A program made the translations under genes and the position numbers. Below the pieces are notes generated by a model, which was not told where the DNA came from, ran no database searches, and was given only the letters and a program-made list of their open reading frames with translations. Source: Fusobacterium sp. (GTDB lineage Bacteria > Cyanobacteriota > Vampirovibrionia > Gastranaerophilales > Gastranaerophilaceae). From it: 64,000 bases of DNA. The stretch covers positions 35,936 to 99,935 of the forward strand of contig JAMPIJ010000004.1 in assembly GCA_023662905.1 (NCBI GenBank), given 5' to 3'. Of the stretch, positions 25,694-34,674 are shown in pieces; position 1 is the first letter of the stretch; every line of letters starts with the position of its first letter.

Positions 25694-25867
25694 TCACATC
25701 GCAGTTACGTGATAATCATTCTCCACATTATGTGTTGTTGATGCAAAAAACTTGTTCAAAAATGATTCAAAATTTCTTTGCAAGCCTGCAACTTCTGCTT
25801 TCAAATCTTCAAAATTTTCTTCTTTAGCTTGTGATAAAGCTTTTTCAAATAACTCGTCGTAATACAT
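25694..25867 (-). CDS. Small hypothetical protein (57 aa)
   Basis: ATG at 25865-25867 follows a good TAGGAG site with 9-base spacing and opens a 57-residue frame to TGA at 25694-25696. The protein is acidic and helical (start MYYDELFEKALSQAKEEN). A stretch of alternating hydrophobic and charged residues suggests a short amphipathic or coiled-coil helix. No family is recognised. It is alone on its strand in an otherwise gene-free 420-base gap between thiL and the kinase-like gene. The rest of that gap holds the thiL hairpin and AT-rich promoter-like DNA. Confidence 0.6.
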   Translation of the reverse strand: MYYDELFEKALSQAKEENFEDLKAEVAGLQRNFESFLNKFFASTTHNVENDYHVTAM

Positions 25868-26013
25868 AATCTATACTCCTATTTACTAACATTCCCAATA
25901 TCGGAACATTTTTCTCAAAACTTTAATTTTTTTAAGAAATTTGTTACAATTGTTTATCATGATATAGTAATTTCATGTTTTATAACTTATAATAGTTGAT
26001 TATAGAGGTTAAT

Positions 26014-26850
26014 ATGGCATTAGATTTTGGCATGAGTACCTACGACTATTATTCTAGCCGTAGAGATATGGAAGTTATAGCAAAGATAGTTGATACACTA
26101 AAGGAAATTCTTGAAGAGGATTCCAAACAGCCGCAACCGCTTTTTCTGAAGATTTCAGATAATTTGATTATGAACATCGCGCGTATGGCCGTTCAGGAAC
26201 GCAAAAAAACTTTCCTCATCGGTATCACCGGCGAAAGCGCTTCAGGTAAAACCGTATTCGTCGATAACACAATCAAAGCCTGCGTAAAACGCGAAAATCA
26301 AGGAATTTATACCGTAATCCGCTGCGATGATTACTACAAAGACACCTCTAAAGAACTCCGCGAAGCAGGAAGCTATGAAGCTCTTTTCAAAACAGGGTTC
26401 AGCTTTGACACCCCTGACGTCGTAGACTTAGAGCTTATGAAAAGTCATCTGACAGACCTCAAAGCAGGCAAAGAAATTTATTCACCACTCTACAACTTTG
26501 TAACCTGCGAATCAAAGCTTAACAGCGAACTCAAAAAACCGGCACGAGTAATCCTTACAGAAGGCCTTTATGTATTAAACGAAAATGTTCGCGATGTTAT
26601 GGACGTAAAAGTTTACGTATTCACTCCGCTAGAAGTTCTAAAAGACCGCTGGTACAAACGTGCCGAATCACGCGGCAAAACCGGCGAAGCCGCTGACTTA
26701 CAATTTGCTGACGTAAACAAAACCGCACAGCAATACATCCGCCCGACTTACCAGATTGCAGACGCAGTAATCAACGGACTCGTAAGTCAGGAATACATAC
26801 AAGAAATAACAAACAAAATCTTAGAAAAACTTCGCGAAATAGAAATTTAA
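26014..26850 (+). CDS. Uridine kinase-like P-loop protein (paralog 1)
   Basis: About 278 residues, with Walker A ITGESASGKTVF near residue 74 and a uridine kinase/phosphoribulokinase-like lid and base-binding region (IRCDDYYKDTS, FDTPDVVDLELM, VILTEGLYVL). I use ATG 26014, preceded by GAGG, rather than 25996. Compared with uridine kinase it has about 70 extra N-terminal residues. A second family member lies at 52742. The substrate (a nucleoside or another small alcohol) cannot be decided from sequence. A terminator follows. Confidence 0.78.
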   Translation: MALDFGMSTYDYYSSRRDMEVIAKIVDTLKEILEEDSKQPQPLFLKISDNLIMNIARMAVQERKKTFLIGITGESASGKTVFVDNTIKACVKRENQGIYTVIRCDDYYKDTSKELREAGSYEALFKTGFSFDTPDVVDLELMKSHLTDLKAGKEIYSPLYNFVTCESKLNSELKKPARVILTEGLYVLNENVRDVMDVKVYVFTPLEVLKDRWYKRAESRGKTGEAADLQFADVNKTAQQYIRPTYQIADAVINGLVSQEYIQEITNKILEKLREIEI

Positions 26851-26857
26851 AAGAAAA

Positions 26858-26884
26858 AGCCCCATTATATGGGGCTAAAATTTT
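26858..26884 (+). terminator. Intrinsic terminator after the kinase-like gene
   Basis: AGCCCCAT (26858-26865) pairs with ATGGGGCT (26869-26876) around a 3-base loop, followed by AAAATTTT. Also read in reverse it precedes an A-run. Confidence 0.75.
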
Positions 26885-26990
26885 GTTAGGAAATAGGAAT
26901 AAGGAATATAGTAACTCTCTCTTATATATATAAAGTATATATATCGACCCTAATTTCAACACTTGCAAAAACCGTTACAATCGTTTACAT

Positions 26991-27644
26991 TTAGCCGCTG
27001 TGTTTAGCAATAAACTTCTTAGCGTCGTTAATCGGTATTGCAAAACCGATGCCGATGTTTGAAATATTGTTATCAGGATTATATATAGACTGGTTAATTC
27101 CGATAACCTCGCCTGACGTGTTCAACAACGGCCCGCCGGAACACCCAGGGTTAATCGCCGCGTCAGTCTGGATTTTCCCCTTTGCATAGTCAATTCTAGA
27201 AATAATCCCCTGCGTCAATGTTCCAGAAAATCCAAACGGATTACCTATAGTAAGCACCCTCTGGCCAATTTTCAGCCCGTCAGAATCACCGAACTTAACC
27301 GTCTGCAATTTTCCCTTCGGCTCAATTTTTATAAGCGCCAAATCCTTATTCTTCCCCATATTCGCCAGAACTTTCGCCTTATAAACCTTGCCGTCATAAG
27401 TCGTTACCTCTAACTCCTTTGTCTGAGAAATAACATGTGAACCCGTCAAAATCGTACCGTCAGAATTAATAATACACCCCGTTCCCGCCGTAAATCCATC
27501 AGAAATTATACCGTCAATCGTCACGATAGCAGGATTAATCCGTTCGTAAACGCTGATATAAATTTCCTCCTCCGGCGTATATCCAAAAACCTGTCCCACC
27601 GACAACGTTATTATACTCATTAGCATTAATACAAATTTTCTCAT
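26991..27644 (-). CDS. Exported trypsin-like serine protease (S1C/HtrA-type, no PDZ)
   Basis: The 217-residue protein has a signal peptide ending around residue 21. The catalytic triad is H70 (LTGSHVIS), D101 (KNKDLALIKI) and S169 (NPGCSGGPLL), with Cys replacing the usual Asn before the serine. The oxyanion and specificity loops (TIGNPFGFSGTLTQGIIS) are HtrA-like. It stops right after the protease fold, so unlike DegP/HhoA-type enzymes there is no PDZ domain. The likely location is the periplasm or cell surface. It appears monocistronic. Confidence 0.85.
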   Translation of the reverse strand: MRKFVLMLMSIITLSVGQVFGYTPEEEIYISVYERINPAIVTIDGIISDGFTAGTGCIINSDGTILTGSHVISQTKELEVTTYDGKVYKAKVLANMGKNKDLALIKIEPKGKLQTVKFGDSDGLKIGQRVLTIGNPFGFSGTLTQGIISRIDYAKGKIQTDAAINPGCSGGPLLNTSGEVIGINQSIYNPDNNISNIGIGFAIPINDAKKFIAKHSG

Positions 27645-27725
27645 TTTCTAACCCTCATACAAAATTATTTTCACCCGTGCTATAATGTTATAAAATAGGT
27701 ATTTTAATAATGTTAAGATATATTC

Positions 27726-27754
27726 TTGTAATTATTAAAGTTTTAATGTATAAT
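27726..27754 (+). promoter_or_regulatory. Sigma70-type promoter of ycf23
   Basis: TTGTAA (27726-27731), 17-base spacer, TATAAT (27749-27754). The gene starts 43 bases downstream with AGGAG as ribosome site. Confidence 0.7.
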
Positions 27755-27797
27755 TGTGTTGAAAGTACACTTCAAAAAATCAGGAGAAATGTAAAAA

Positions 27798-28556
27798 ATG
27801 TCTAGAATTGAATTATTTAAACAACATTTAATCGAAAAAAGAGCGGTTAAAGTTATTGCCGGTATTGATAACTTTGATATCGAAAATATCAAAAAAGTAG
27901 TTTCATCAGCACAAGTTGCAGGCGCAAGCGCTATTGATATCTGCGCAGACGAAGCTATCATCTCTGAAGTTAGAGAAATGACAGATTTGCCTTTGTTCGT
28001 ATCTTCAGTAGTTCCATCAGAACTTGCTAGAGCAGTTGAACTCGGCGCTGACGCTATCGAACTTGGTAACTTCGACGCACTTTACAAAAAAGGTATGGCA
28101 TTCTCTGCTAACGAAGTTATGAACCTCGTTAAAGAAACTTTATCACTCCTCGGCGAAAACAGAGTTTTCTTCTCAGTTACAATCCCTGGTGAAATCTCAA
28201 TTGCTGACCAAATCGAATTGGCTAGAAAATTAGAATATATGGGTATTGACCTTATCCAAACAGAAGGCCACTACACAAGCAAAGAAAACCTTGATGGCGT
28301 TAGAGGCTTGATGAACAGAGCAGAATTAACATTGTCAAACACAATTGAACTTGCAAGAAACGTTGATATGGCTATTATGACAGCTACTGGAATCAACTCT
28401 ACAACTGCTCCATTTGCATTCGCAGCTGGTGCAAGCGCTATCGGCGTTGGTTCTTGCGTAAACAAATTGAACTCTGAACTTTCAATGATTGCTACAATCA
28501 AATCAATCGTTGAAATCGCTGCTAAAAACAAACAAGAAGTTCTTGAACTTGTTTAG
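27798..28556 (+). CDS. ycf23: Ycf23/DUF561 family protein
   Basis: The 252-residue TIM-barrel-like protein matches the DUF561/Ycf23 family found in cyanobacteria and plastids. Key stretches are VIAGIDNFDIENI, AGASAIDICADEAI, VPSELARAVELGADAIELGNFD, GIDLIQTEGHYTS and FAAGASAIGVGSCVNKLN. The biochemical role is not established. Codon choice looks like that of highly expressed genes (compare tuf). It has its own promoter and a strong terminator. Its presence in a heterotrophic bacterium supports a cyanobacterial-phylum origin. Confidence 0.9.
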   Translation: MSRIELFKQHLIEKRAVKVIAGIDNFDIENIKKVVSSAQVAGASAIDICADEAIISEVREMTDLPLFVSSVVPSELARAVELGADAIELGNFDALYKKGMAFSANEVMNLVKETLSLLGENRVFFSVTIPGEISIADQIELARKLEYMGIDLIQTEGHYTSKENLDGVRGLMNRAELTLSNTIELARNVDMAIMTATGINSTTAPFAFAAGASAIGVGSCVNKLNSELSMIATIKSIVEIAAKNKQEVLELV

Positions 28557-28574
28557 TAGTTAAAAACATTTATA

Positions 28575-28606
28575 AAAAAGACCATCTGATGATGGTCTTT
28601 TTTTTA
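28575..28606. terminator. Intrinsic terminator between ycf23 and prepilin 3
   Basis: AAAAAGACCATC (28575-28586) pairs with GATGGTCTTTTT (28591-28602) around TGAT, followed by more T. The prepilin 3 stop is at 28604, so it is shared by both strands. Confidence 0.92.
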
Positions 28607-29577
28607 TCGCTTAATACAACGGACAGAATTTTCGTGTGTCACTCGCTCACCCTTATAAAAATTTCCGCCATCGTAATATATTCTCCAGCCATATTCAGAA
28701 GAGATTACAGCACTCGTCCAGTACCCGCGCCCATCAAATAGGGTGCCACCTATAAGAGTTTTATTAACAAACATCGCAGCGGCTTCCTCATAATTAGGTA
28801 ATCGACTTTCCGTATCTAGTGCAGTACATTTTCCTCCTGCCGTAACCTGTGGCGCTGACTGCGCGTCCTGCATCAATGGAATAGGAGCTGCCACAACTGA
28901 ATCGGAAGCATACAACACAGTCATAAATCCAATATCTTTACCGACAGTATTCGGGCCTTTAGAACCATTCAAATCATAAATAAAATTAACACACATCTTA
29001 GGCTGTGATTGGTGCGAATCCGTTTCTGTATTATTTGCTGAACAGTAAGGATTGTAATACGCAACGATACTTTCTCCATTAGCTGTTTCAAACGCCGCAG
29101 CCTTTGTGTCCGGAGTGTTATATCCATGCGCCGAAACGAACAAATCATTCAACTCCAATAGAGTTTTTGGAAAAGGATCAATCACCGAAGCCGCCAAATT
29201 AGTAAATTTATCAGGAATTCCGCAATCAGCTAAATGCTCACTATCACAAATATTATTTGTTTTAAGAACTTTGGAAAGTCCAGCGGTTATAAAGGTTTCA
29301 GTCGCCGTATCAGTTGTGACACTACCGCTTTCGTCCTCTGAAAGAGTTCCATATCCATTAAGCGATGGCATCAGCGCTATGGCCTGACTCATACGTGCAT
29401 AAAGTGCTTTTCTCTGCGTATTCCATGTGCGCTCATTAATGTTGCCAGTCAGCGACGGCAACGTTATCGCGGCAACAACACCGATAATTGTTAGAGATAA
29501 GAGGATTTCGGCCATTGTAAAGCCGGTTAAAAGAGGCCCCCCCCCCCTGTCAAAATGTTTACATGTTTTCGTTTCAT
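28604..29577 (-). CDS. Orphan prepilin 3 with C-terminal DUF1566-like domain; poly-G off frame
   Basis: The start is ATG 29575-29577 (MKRKHVNILT), preceded by AAAGAAAGGAT and a TTGACA promoter. Codon 11 begins 11 G (plus-strand C 29537-29547). As assembled the frame hits TAA after 16 codons. With 12 or 9 G it runs to 28604, giving about 324 residues: a short PLLT linker, prepilin site G|FTMAEILLSLTIIGVV, the pilin helix, loop DLNGSKGPN, and a C-terminus with SRLPNYEEAAAMF and NSVRCIKR. Without the leader the first ATG is inside the processed helix (29515), which would lack the cleavage glycine and basic n-region. It is isolated from any pilus assembly genes. Confidence 0.8.
29537..29547 (-). 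repeat. Homopolymer tract G11 on coding strand (candidate phase switch)
   Basis: Eleven C on the plus strand, starting exactly at codon 11 of prepilin 3. The in-frame lengths are 9 or 12, so the assembled state is off. Confidence 0.88.
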
Positions 29578-29605
29578 AATAATCTATCCTTTCTTTACAT
29601 TAATT

Positions 29606-29634
29606 ATTATTTAACATATTGTTTAAAATGTCAA
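29606..29634 (-). promoter_or_regulatory. Sigma70-type promoter of prepilin 3
   Basis: On the minus strand TTGACA (29634-29629), 17-base spacer ending TGTTA, AATAAT (29611-29606). Confidence 0.72.
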
Positions 29635-29636
29635 TA

Positions 29637-29667
29637 TAAAAAGAGCGTCCATTACTGAACGCTCTTT
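29637..29667 (-). terminator. Intrinsic terminator of tuf
   Basis: An AAAGAGCGT/ACGCTCTTT stem (about 29640-29648 with 29659-29667) is followed on the minus strand by a U-run, read from the A-run at 29637-29642. It lies 29 bases after the tuf stop. Confidence 0.85.
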
Positions 29668-29695
29668 CTAAATTTAGTGAATGTTAATTGAAAAA

Positions 29696-30904
29696 TTATT
29701 CAATAATTTTGTCAACAACACCAGCACCAACTGTTCTACCGCCTTCACGGATAGCGAATCTCATACCTTCTTCGATAGCGACAGGTGCGATCAATTCAAC
29801 TTCCATTACAACGTTATCACCAGGCATAACCATTTCTGAATCAAATTTGATTGAACCAGTTACGTCTGTTGTTCTGATGTAGAATTGTGGTCTGTAACCA
29901 GGGAAGAATGGAGTGTGACGTCCACCTTCTTCTTTTGTCAAAACGTAAACGTTAGCTGTGAATTTAGTGTGTGGGTGGATTGAACCAGGTTTTGCCAAAA
30001 CTTGACCACGTTGGATTTCAGTTTTGTCGATACCACGAAGCAATGCACCAACGTTGTCACCAGCTTGACCTTGGTCGAGTTGTTTTCTGAACATTTCAAC
30101 ACCGGTAACAGTTGTTTTCTTAGTTTCGCCTAAACCAACTAATTCAACTTCATCACCAACTTTAACGATACCACGTTCTACACGGCCTGTAGCAACTGTA
30201 CCACGACCTGTGATTGAGAACACGTCTTCAACTGGCATCAAGAACGGTTTGTCCAAATCACGTTCTGGAGTTGGGAAGTAAGAATCGATAGCGTCCATCA
30301 ATTCCCAAATTTTGTCAACCCATTTGTCTTCGCCGCGTTGAACGTTGTTGTTAGCTTGAACTGCTTCTAAAGCTTTCAAAGCTGAACCGTGGATGAACGG
30401 AATGTTGTCGCCGTCGAATTCGTAAGAAGAAAGAAGTTCTCTAACTTCCATTTCAACGAGTTCTAACAATTCTGGATCGTCAACCATATCGCATTTGTTC
30501 AAGAATACTACCAAGTTAGGAACACCAACCTGTCTTGCGAGCAAGATGTGTTCACGAGTTTGAGGCATAGCACCGTCAGTAGCTGCAACAACGAGGATTG
30601 CGCCGTCCATTTGAGCTGCACCTGTAATCATGTTTTTAACATAGTCAGCGTGGCCTGGGCAGTCAACGTGTGCGTAGTGACGAGAATCTGTTTCGTATTC
30701 TACGTGAGCTGTAGAGATGGTAATACCTCTTGCTTTTTCTTCTGGAGCTGCGTCGATTTCATCGAATTTTTTAGCTTGTGCTTTACCAGCAGCAGCCATA
30801 CAACCTGTAATAGCAGCTGTCAATGTTGTTTTACCGTGGTCAACGTGGCCAACTGTACCTACGTTAACGTGCGGTTTGGTTCGTTCATACTTTTCACGTG
30901 CCAT
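29696..30904 (-). CDS. tuf: Translation elongation factor Tu
   Basis: EF-Tu delivers aminoacyl-tRNA to the ribosome. All GTPase motifs are intact: G1 [14 protein letters not shown], effector RGITI, G3 [13 protein letters not shown]4 NKCDMVD and G5 GSALKAL. The length of 402 is typical. Codon usage is strongly biased, as expected of a highly expressed gene. Ribosomal genes are not adjacent, so tuf stands alone here with its own leader and terminator. Upstream on minus, TTGACA and TTGACT boxes lie around 30987-31003. Confidence 0.98.
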   Translation of the reverse strand: MAREKYERTKPHVNVGTVGHVDHGKTTLTAAITGCMAAAGKAQAKKFDEIDAAPEEKARGITISTAHVEYETDSRHYAHVDCPGHADYVKNMITGAAQMDGAILVVAATDGAMPQTREHILLARQVGVPNLVVFLNKCDMVDDPELLELVEMEVRELLSSYEFDGDNIPFIHGSALKALEAVQANNNVQRGEDKWVDKIWELMDAIDSYFPTPERDLDKPFLMPVEDVFSITGRGTVATGRVERGIVKVGDEVELVGLGETKKTTVTGVEMFRKQLDQGQAGDNVGALLRGIDKTEIQRGQVLAKPGSIHPHTKFTANVYVLTKEEGGRHTPFFPGYRPQFYIRTTDVTGSIKFDSEMVMPGDNVVMEVELIAPVAIEEGMRFAIREGGRTVGAGVVDKIIE

Positions 30905-30999
30905 GAGATTAATCTCCTTCTTTTTTCATGTGTTTTATACTAACTTACTTTATTAGATACTAAAGCATAATTCTAATAATAATCAGTCAAGAAATTTTG

Positions 31000-31905
31000 T
31001 CAAGCTCTAGGGTGCGCCTTGTTGTAAGTATCGGTCAGGTGTTTAGTGGAGATGTGGGTATATATTTGGGTGTTGGAAATACTAGCATGCCCGAGAAGTT
31101 CTTGAACGACACGCAGATCAGCGCCGTTTTCTATTAAAAACGTAGCAAAACTGTGTCGAAACATGTGCGGAGTAACGTGTTTTGGCAACTCAGCTTTCTC
31201 CACGACCGAATTTATAACATTGCGAATAGTTTTTGGATTGAGCCTAAAACCAGTATTGTTGATAAAAACCGGTGAATCTTCTTTGTCCGCCGCCGGCACA
31301 GGGAACCCCTCAGCAACAAGCGCTCTTGCAGTTTTTATATAACGCTCAAGATAAGATTTCGCGCGTTCGGACACAAGAACGATTCTTTCCTTTGAACCTT
31401 TACCAAAAACCTTAATCTCGTTATGTTCAAGGTTCAAATCGCCAAAATTAAGCCCGCTGAGTTCAGAAATCCGCATTCCGGTTGCCCAGAGGAGTTCCAA
31501 AATCGCACGGTTTCGAAACCCTGCGGGCTTTTCAATATTAACATTATTTAATATTTGTTCAATCTCATCTTTCGACATAAACTTCGGCAACGTTTTATCA
31601 CGTTTCGGCGCAGAAATTCCGGCTACAGGATTGGATTCAACAACGCGCTCGCGATAGAGATACTTGTAAAATGTTCTCAGCGCCGAAATCTTACGCGAAA
31701 TCGTCGTTTTTTTATAGTTGTACTTATGGATAAACCTCAAATATTCCCGAATCTTATTAAAATCAACACTTTCAACCCGTCCTTCTTCAAGCCAGATTAA
31801 AAAGCTCAAAACATCCGACACATAACCCTTTGCGGTATGCTCAGAAAAGTTTTTCTCTACAACTATATATGCCCTGAATTGTTCCAGTATATCCTTATTT
31901 AACAT
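31000..31905 (-). CDS. Tyrosine recombinase, XerC/XerD family
   Basis: The 301-residue protein is the size of XerC/XerD, which resolve chromosome dimers at dif. It has an N-terminal SAM-like core-binding domain (VVEKNFSEHTAKGYVSDV). The catalytic domain has the Arg in ATGMRISELSGL, the HMFRHSFAT box, the LLGHASISNTQIYTHIS box with the nucleophilic tyrosine, and the conserved lysine region VFGKGSKERIV. No mobile-element neighbours or repeats flank it, so a housekeeping role is more likely than an integrase. Whether it is XerC, XerD or a single Xer is not decidable here. Confidence 0.88.
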   Translation of the reverse strand: MLNKDILEQFRAYIVVEKNFSEHTAKGYVSDVLSFLIWLEEGRVESVDFNKIREYLRFIHKYNYKKTTISRKISALRTFYKYLYRERVVESNPVAGISAPKRDKTLPKFMSKDEIEQILNNVNIEKPAGFRNRAILELLWATGMRISELSGLNFGDLNLEHNEIKVFGKGSKERIVLVSERAKSYLERYIKTARALVAEGFPVPAADKEDSPVFINNTGFRLNPKTIRNVINSVVEKAELPKHVTPHMFRHSFATFLIENGADLRVVQELLGHASISNTQIYTHISTKHLTDTYNKAHPRA

Positions 31906-31931
31906 AAATTAACCCATGCGTATGAAGATTG

Positions 31932-31960
31932 TTGCTTTTTTGATTTCCTTATTATACAAT
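31932..31960 (+). promoter_or_regulatory. Sigma70-type promoter of the TPR protein gene
   Basis: TTGCTT (31932-31937), 17-base spacer, TACAAT (31955-31960). The gene starts 41 bases downstream with TAGGAG as ribosome site. Confidence 0.5.
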
Positions 31961-32000
31961 ATTCATAAGAAAAAAGATATACCGTAGGAGAAATAAATTC

Positions 32001-33836
32001 ATGAATTACCGTAAAGTTTTAATTTCATCTGCATTAGTGGCAGGAATAATGCTTTCAGCAAATGTGGCTCAAGCGGCAGGCTTACAGGCTCAAGTATCGA
32101 AAAATGATGCAGTATCCGCAGAAGCAAAAAATGCTAAATACACAAACATTTCAACCTTGATTGAATACAACCAATATGCAGACGCTGAAAAAAAACTTAA
32201 AGAAATTCTTAACAAAAATCCTGACGACATAGACGCACTCGCGCTTAGAGCTTTAGCTTATGCGAAACAATACAAACTTGCTCCTGCTCAAAGCGAAATT
32301 AACAGATTAATGCCGTCACACAGAAACCACTCAAACCTTCACTACGCACAAGGTATGGTTTATATGATGCGTCAAGCGTCTTCTGACGTTGACTACATCA
32401 ACAGCACAGAACAATTAATCGACGGAGCCATCAAAGAATTCGTTGAAGCTATCAACATCGACTCTAACAACTATCCGGTATATTCAGCATTAGGCGTTGC
32501 AACACTTAAAAAAGGCAACGTTGACGATGCAAGAGATTTATTCAAAATTGCGGTAAAAATCAACCCTAACTATGCAAACGGCTACGATAACCTTGGTTTG
32601 CTTGAAGTTCATGAACAAAACCTCGACGAAGCTGAAAAATACTTCAAAGAAGCTTTAAGAGCAAACTCACACAACCCGTCTGCAATGTACCACTTAGGTA
32701 TCGTTGAATCACTCCGCGGAAACAATTCAGCAGCTTTAACTTGGTTAAACCACTCACTTCACATTCACCCTAACTGCGCTCCGGCACTTAACTTACAAGG
32801 TGAATTATATTTAAGACAGGGCAATCAGGCAGCAGCTATCAACTCATTCAGAAAAGCAGAAGTTGTTAAACCTGAATACACTCCGTCATATATGAACCTT
32901 TCAAGAGTTTACGAAGACAGAGTTGACTTTGAAATGGCTGTTGAACAATTGAAAACAATGCTTACAATCAAAGATGACAATGCAGCTAAAATGAGAATAG
33001 CTGATATGTCATTACAGTTGAGAAAATACCAACAAGCATTAGATTACTACACAATGCTTCTCGGTAACGAAACTTACAACGACGATGCTGTAATCGGTCT
33101 TGCAAACACATATTACGAAATGGCGAAAGATGCCGGCGACAACGGTAATTTCACAACAAACCAAGAATTATATCTTGCTTACGATTATATCAACAAGGCG
33201 CTTGAAAAATGCCCTAACGCACTTCAATTGCACCTTGCAAAAATCAGACTTTCACGTCTTGTTCACAGAGATCCGACCGATATGTCTAAACAAAGCTTAA
33301 ACTACATTATCCAATCAGCTGACAACAGCGTAATGGGTTCTGTGTTGAAAGCTGAAGCATATTTGGCACTCGGCAGAGAACAAGATGCGGTTTATACATT
33401 CGAAAACGCTAGAGATTTCTCAAAAAGCGTTAGAGATGATTTATATCTAGCAGAAATTATGGTTCATAACAAACAGTTCAGAACTGCAAGAACAACATTC
33501 CAAAAAGTTCTTTCATCTGAACCAACCAACACTATCGCTCTCGACGGTGTTGCATACATTGACCTTTGCGAACTCAAATCAAACGAATTCTTTGATATCG
33601 CAAAAAGACAGTACAAAGAAGCTAACTACGCCTCAACAATTGAATACTGCAACAAAGCTATCGACTTCTACCACAACCGTTCAGAAATCGCTAAGTTGAA
33701 AGCAATGGCTTACGAAGCAGAATTGAACTACCAAGGCGCAACAAAATACTATATGCAGTACTTGTCTATGGAACCTAACGCCGCTGACAAAGACGAAATC
33801 ACAGCTAAAATTAGTAAATTCAAAGCCCGTATCTAA
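32001..33836 (+). CDS. Exported TPR-repeat protein
   Basis: The 611-residue protein has a signal peptide (MNYRKVLISSALVAGIML, cleavage after AQA near residue 26). The rest is almost entirely tetratricopeptide repeats. Clear examples are YPVYSALGVATLKKGNVDDA, ANGYDNLGLLEVHEQNLDEA and PSAMYHLGIVESLRGNNSAA. TPR arrays mediate protein-protein contacts, so a scaffold role in the periplasm is likely; the partner is unknown. Its stop overlaps the start of the next ORF (TAATG), indicating an operon with the 85-aa protein and engB. Confidence 0.82.
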   Translation: MNYRKVLISSALVAGIMLSANVAQAAGLQAQVSKNDAVSAEAKNAKYTNISTLIEYNQYADAEKKLKEILNKNPDDIDALALRALAYAKQYKLAPAQSEINRLMPSHRNHSNLHYAQGMVYMMRQASSDVDYINSTEQLIDGAIKEFVEAINIDSNNYPVYSALGVATLKKGNVDDARDLFKIAVKINPNYANGYDNLGLLEVHEQNLDEAEKYFKEALRANSHNPSAMYHLGIVESLRGNNSAALTWLNHSLHIHPNCAPALNLQGELYLRQGNQAAAINSFRKAEVVKPEYTPSYMNLSRVYEDRVDFEMAVEQLKTMLTIKDDNAAKMRIADMSLQLRKYQQALDYYTMLLGNETYNDDAVIGLANTYYEMAKDAGDNGNFTTNQELYLAYDYINKALEKCPNALQLHLAKIRLSRLVHRDPTDMSKQSLNYIIQSADNSVMGSVLKAEAYLALGREQDAVYTFENARDFSKSVRDDLYLAEIMVHNKQFRTARTTFQKVLSSEPTNTIALDGVAYIDLCELKSNEFFDIAKRQYKEANYASTIEYCNKAIDFYHNRSEIAKLKAMAYEAELNYQGATKYYMQYLSMEPNAADKDEITAKISKFKARI

Positions 33837-34093
33837 TGAAAAAGAAATTTGATATAAATAAATCATTTGACCTTTTTTGGCGTGAACCGCTGAGTATATT
33901 GACAGAAGGCTTATTTAGTCTTGTGAATATCCAGTCAAATATTTTCGGCGCAAAACCGTCGGTAAATATTGACGTGGTTGATAAAAAATCACAAATTACC
34001 GTTGTTAACAGCGAAAGAATGTACAACCTGTTCCAAACAGTGCTTTATAAAAAAAGAATAAAGCAACAACAAGAAAAGGCGTTGAAAAAGTAA
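33836..34093 (+). CDS. Small hypothetical protein (85 aa)
   Basis: This small basic protein (start MKKKFDINKSFDLFW, Lys-rich end) is tightly coupled on both sides. Its ATG overlaps the TPR stop and its own stop overlaps the engB start. No family is recognised. The tight coupling argues that it is real and expressed. Confidence 0.7.
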   Translation: MKKKFDINKSFDLFWREPLSILTEGLFSLVNIQSNIFGAKPSVNIDVVDKKSQITVVNSERMYNLFQTVLYKKRIKQQQEKALKK

Positions 34094-34674
34094 TGGCAAC
34101 TAAATTTATTCAGGCGAAATTCATCAAAAGTGCAGAAATGCTTTCACAATGTCCGGAAAGCACTTTGCCTGAATTCGCGCTTTTAGGTCGTTCAAATGTA
34201 GGCAAATCCTCTTTTATCAACGGACTTGCGAACCAAAAACACCTTGCAAAAACTTCCAACACTCCGGGGAAAACAAGACTTATCAACTTTTTTGATTTTT
34301 CGAACCAATTTATGATTGCAGACTTGCCGGGGTATGGTTATGCGAAAGTTTCAAAAGAAGCGCTGAATCGTTGGCAGAAGTATTTAGAAGAATATCTTCT
34401 TGAACGCAAACAGATAAAGAGTTTAATCCAACTTGTAGACGGCCGCCACGATATTCAAAACAACGACCGCCAGATGCGCGAATGGGTTCTTGCATATAAC
34501 TTACCTGTTATGACAGTTGTGACGAAGATTGATTACGTTCCGCGCTCAAAAATTCAAACGGTTCTGGCAAAAGTCAGAAAAGAATTTGGTGGCGAAGTTT
34601 TGCCATTCAGCGCAATTGACAGTTATTACAATGACGGAATATTTAAAGCTCTTACTTGTTCGCAAGTTCAGTAA
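34093..34674 (+). CDS. engB: Ribosome biogenesis GTPase EngB/YsxC
   Basis: This small GTPase acts in 50S subunit assembly. The motifs are G1 GRSNVGKSSFINGL, the G2 threonine in NTPGKTRLINFF, G3 DLPGYGYAK and G4 TKID. The length of 193 is typical. It is the third gene of the TPR operon and overlaps the converging yifB gene by 23 bases at the 3' end. Confidence 0.95.
   Translation: MATKFIQAKFIKSAEMLSQCPESTLPEFALLGRSNVGKSSFINGLANQKHLAKTSNTPGKTRLINFFDFSNQFMIADLPGYGYAKVSKEALNRWQKYLEEYLLERKQIKSLIQLVDGRHDIQNNDRQMREWVLAYNLPVMTVVTKIDYVPRSKIQTVLAKVRKEFGGEVLPFSAIDSYYNDGIFKALTCSQVQ

Noticed and set aside
25600..25700. Possible structured RNA in the thiL-kinase gap
   Set aside because: Short self-complementary words such as AGTCGACT occur, but no cloverleaf or known riboswitch core could be traced.
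31000..31905. Tyrosine recombinase as integrase of a mobile element
   Set aside because: XerC/D-like length and motifs; no att-like repeats, tRNA junction or phage genes around it.
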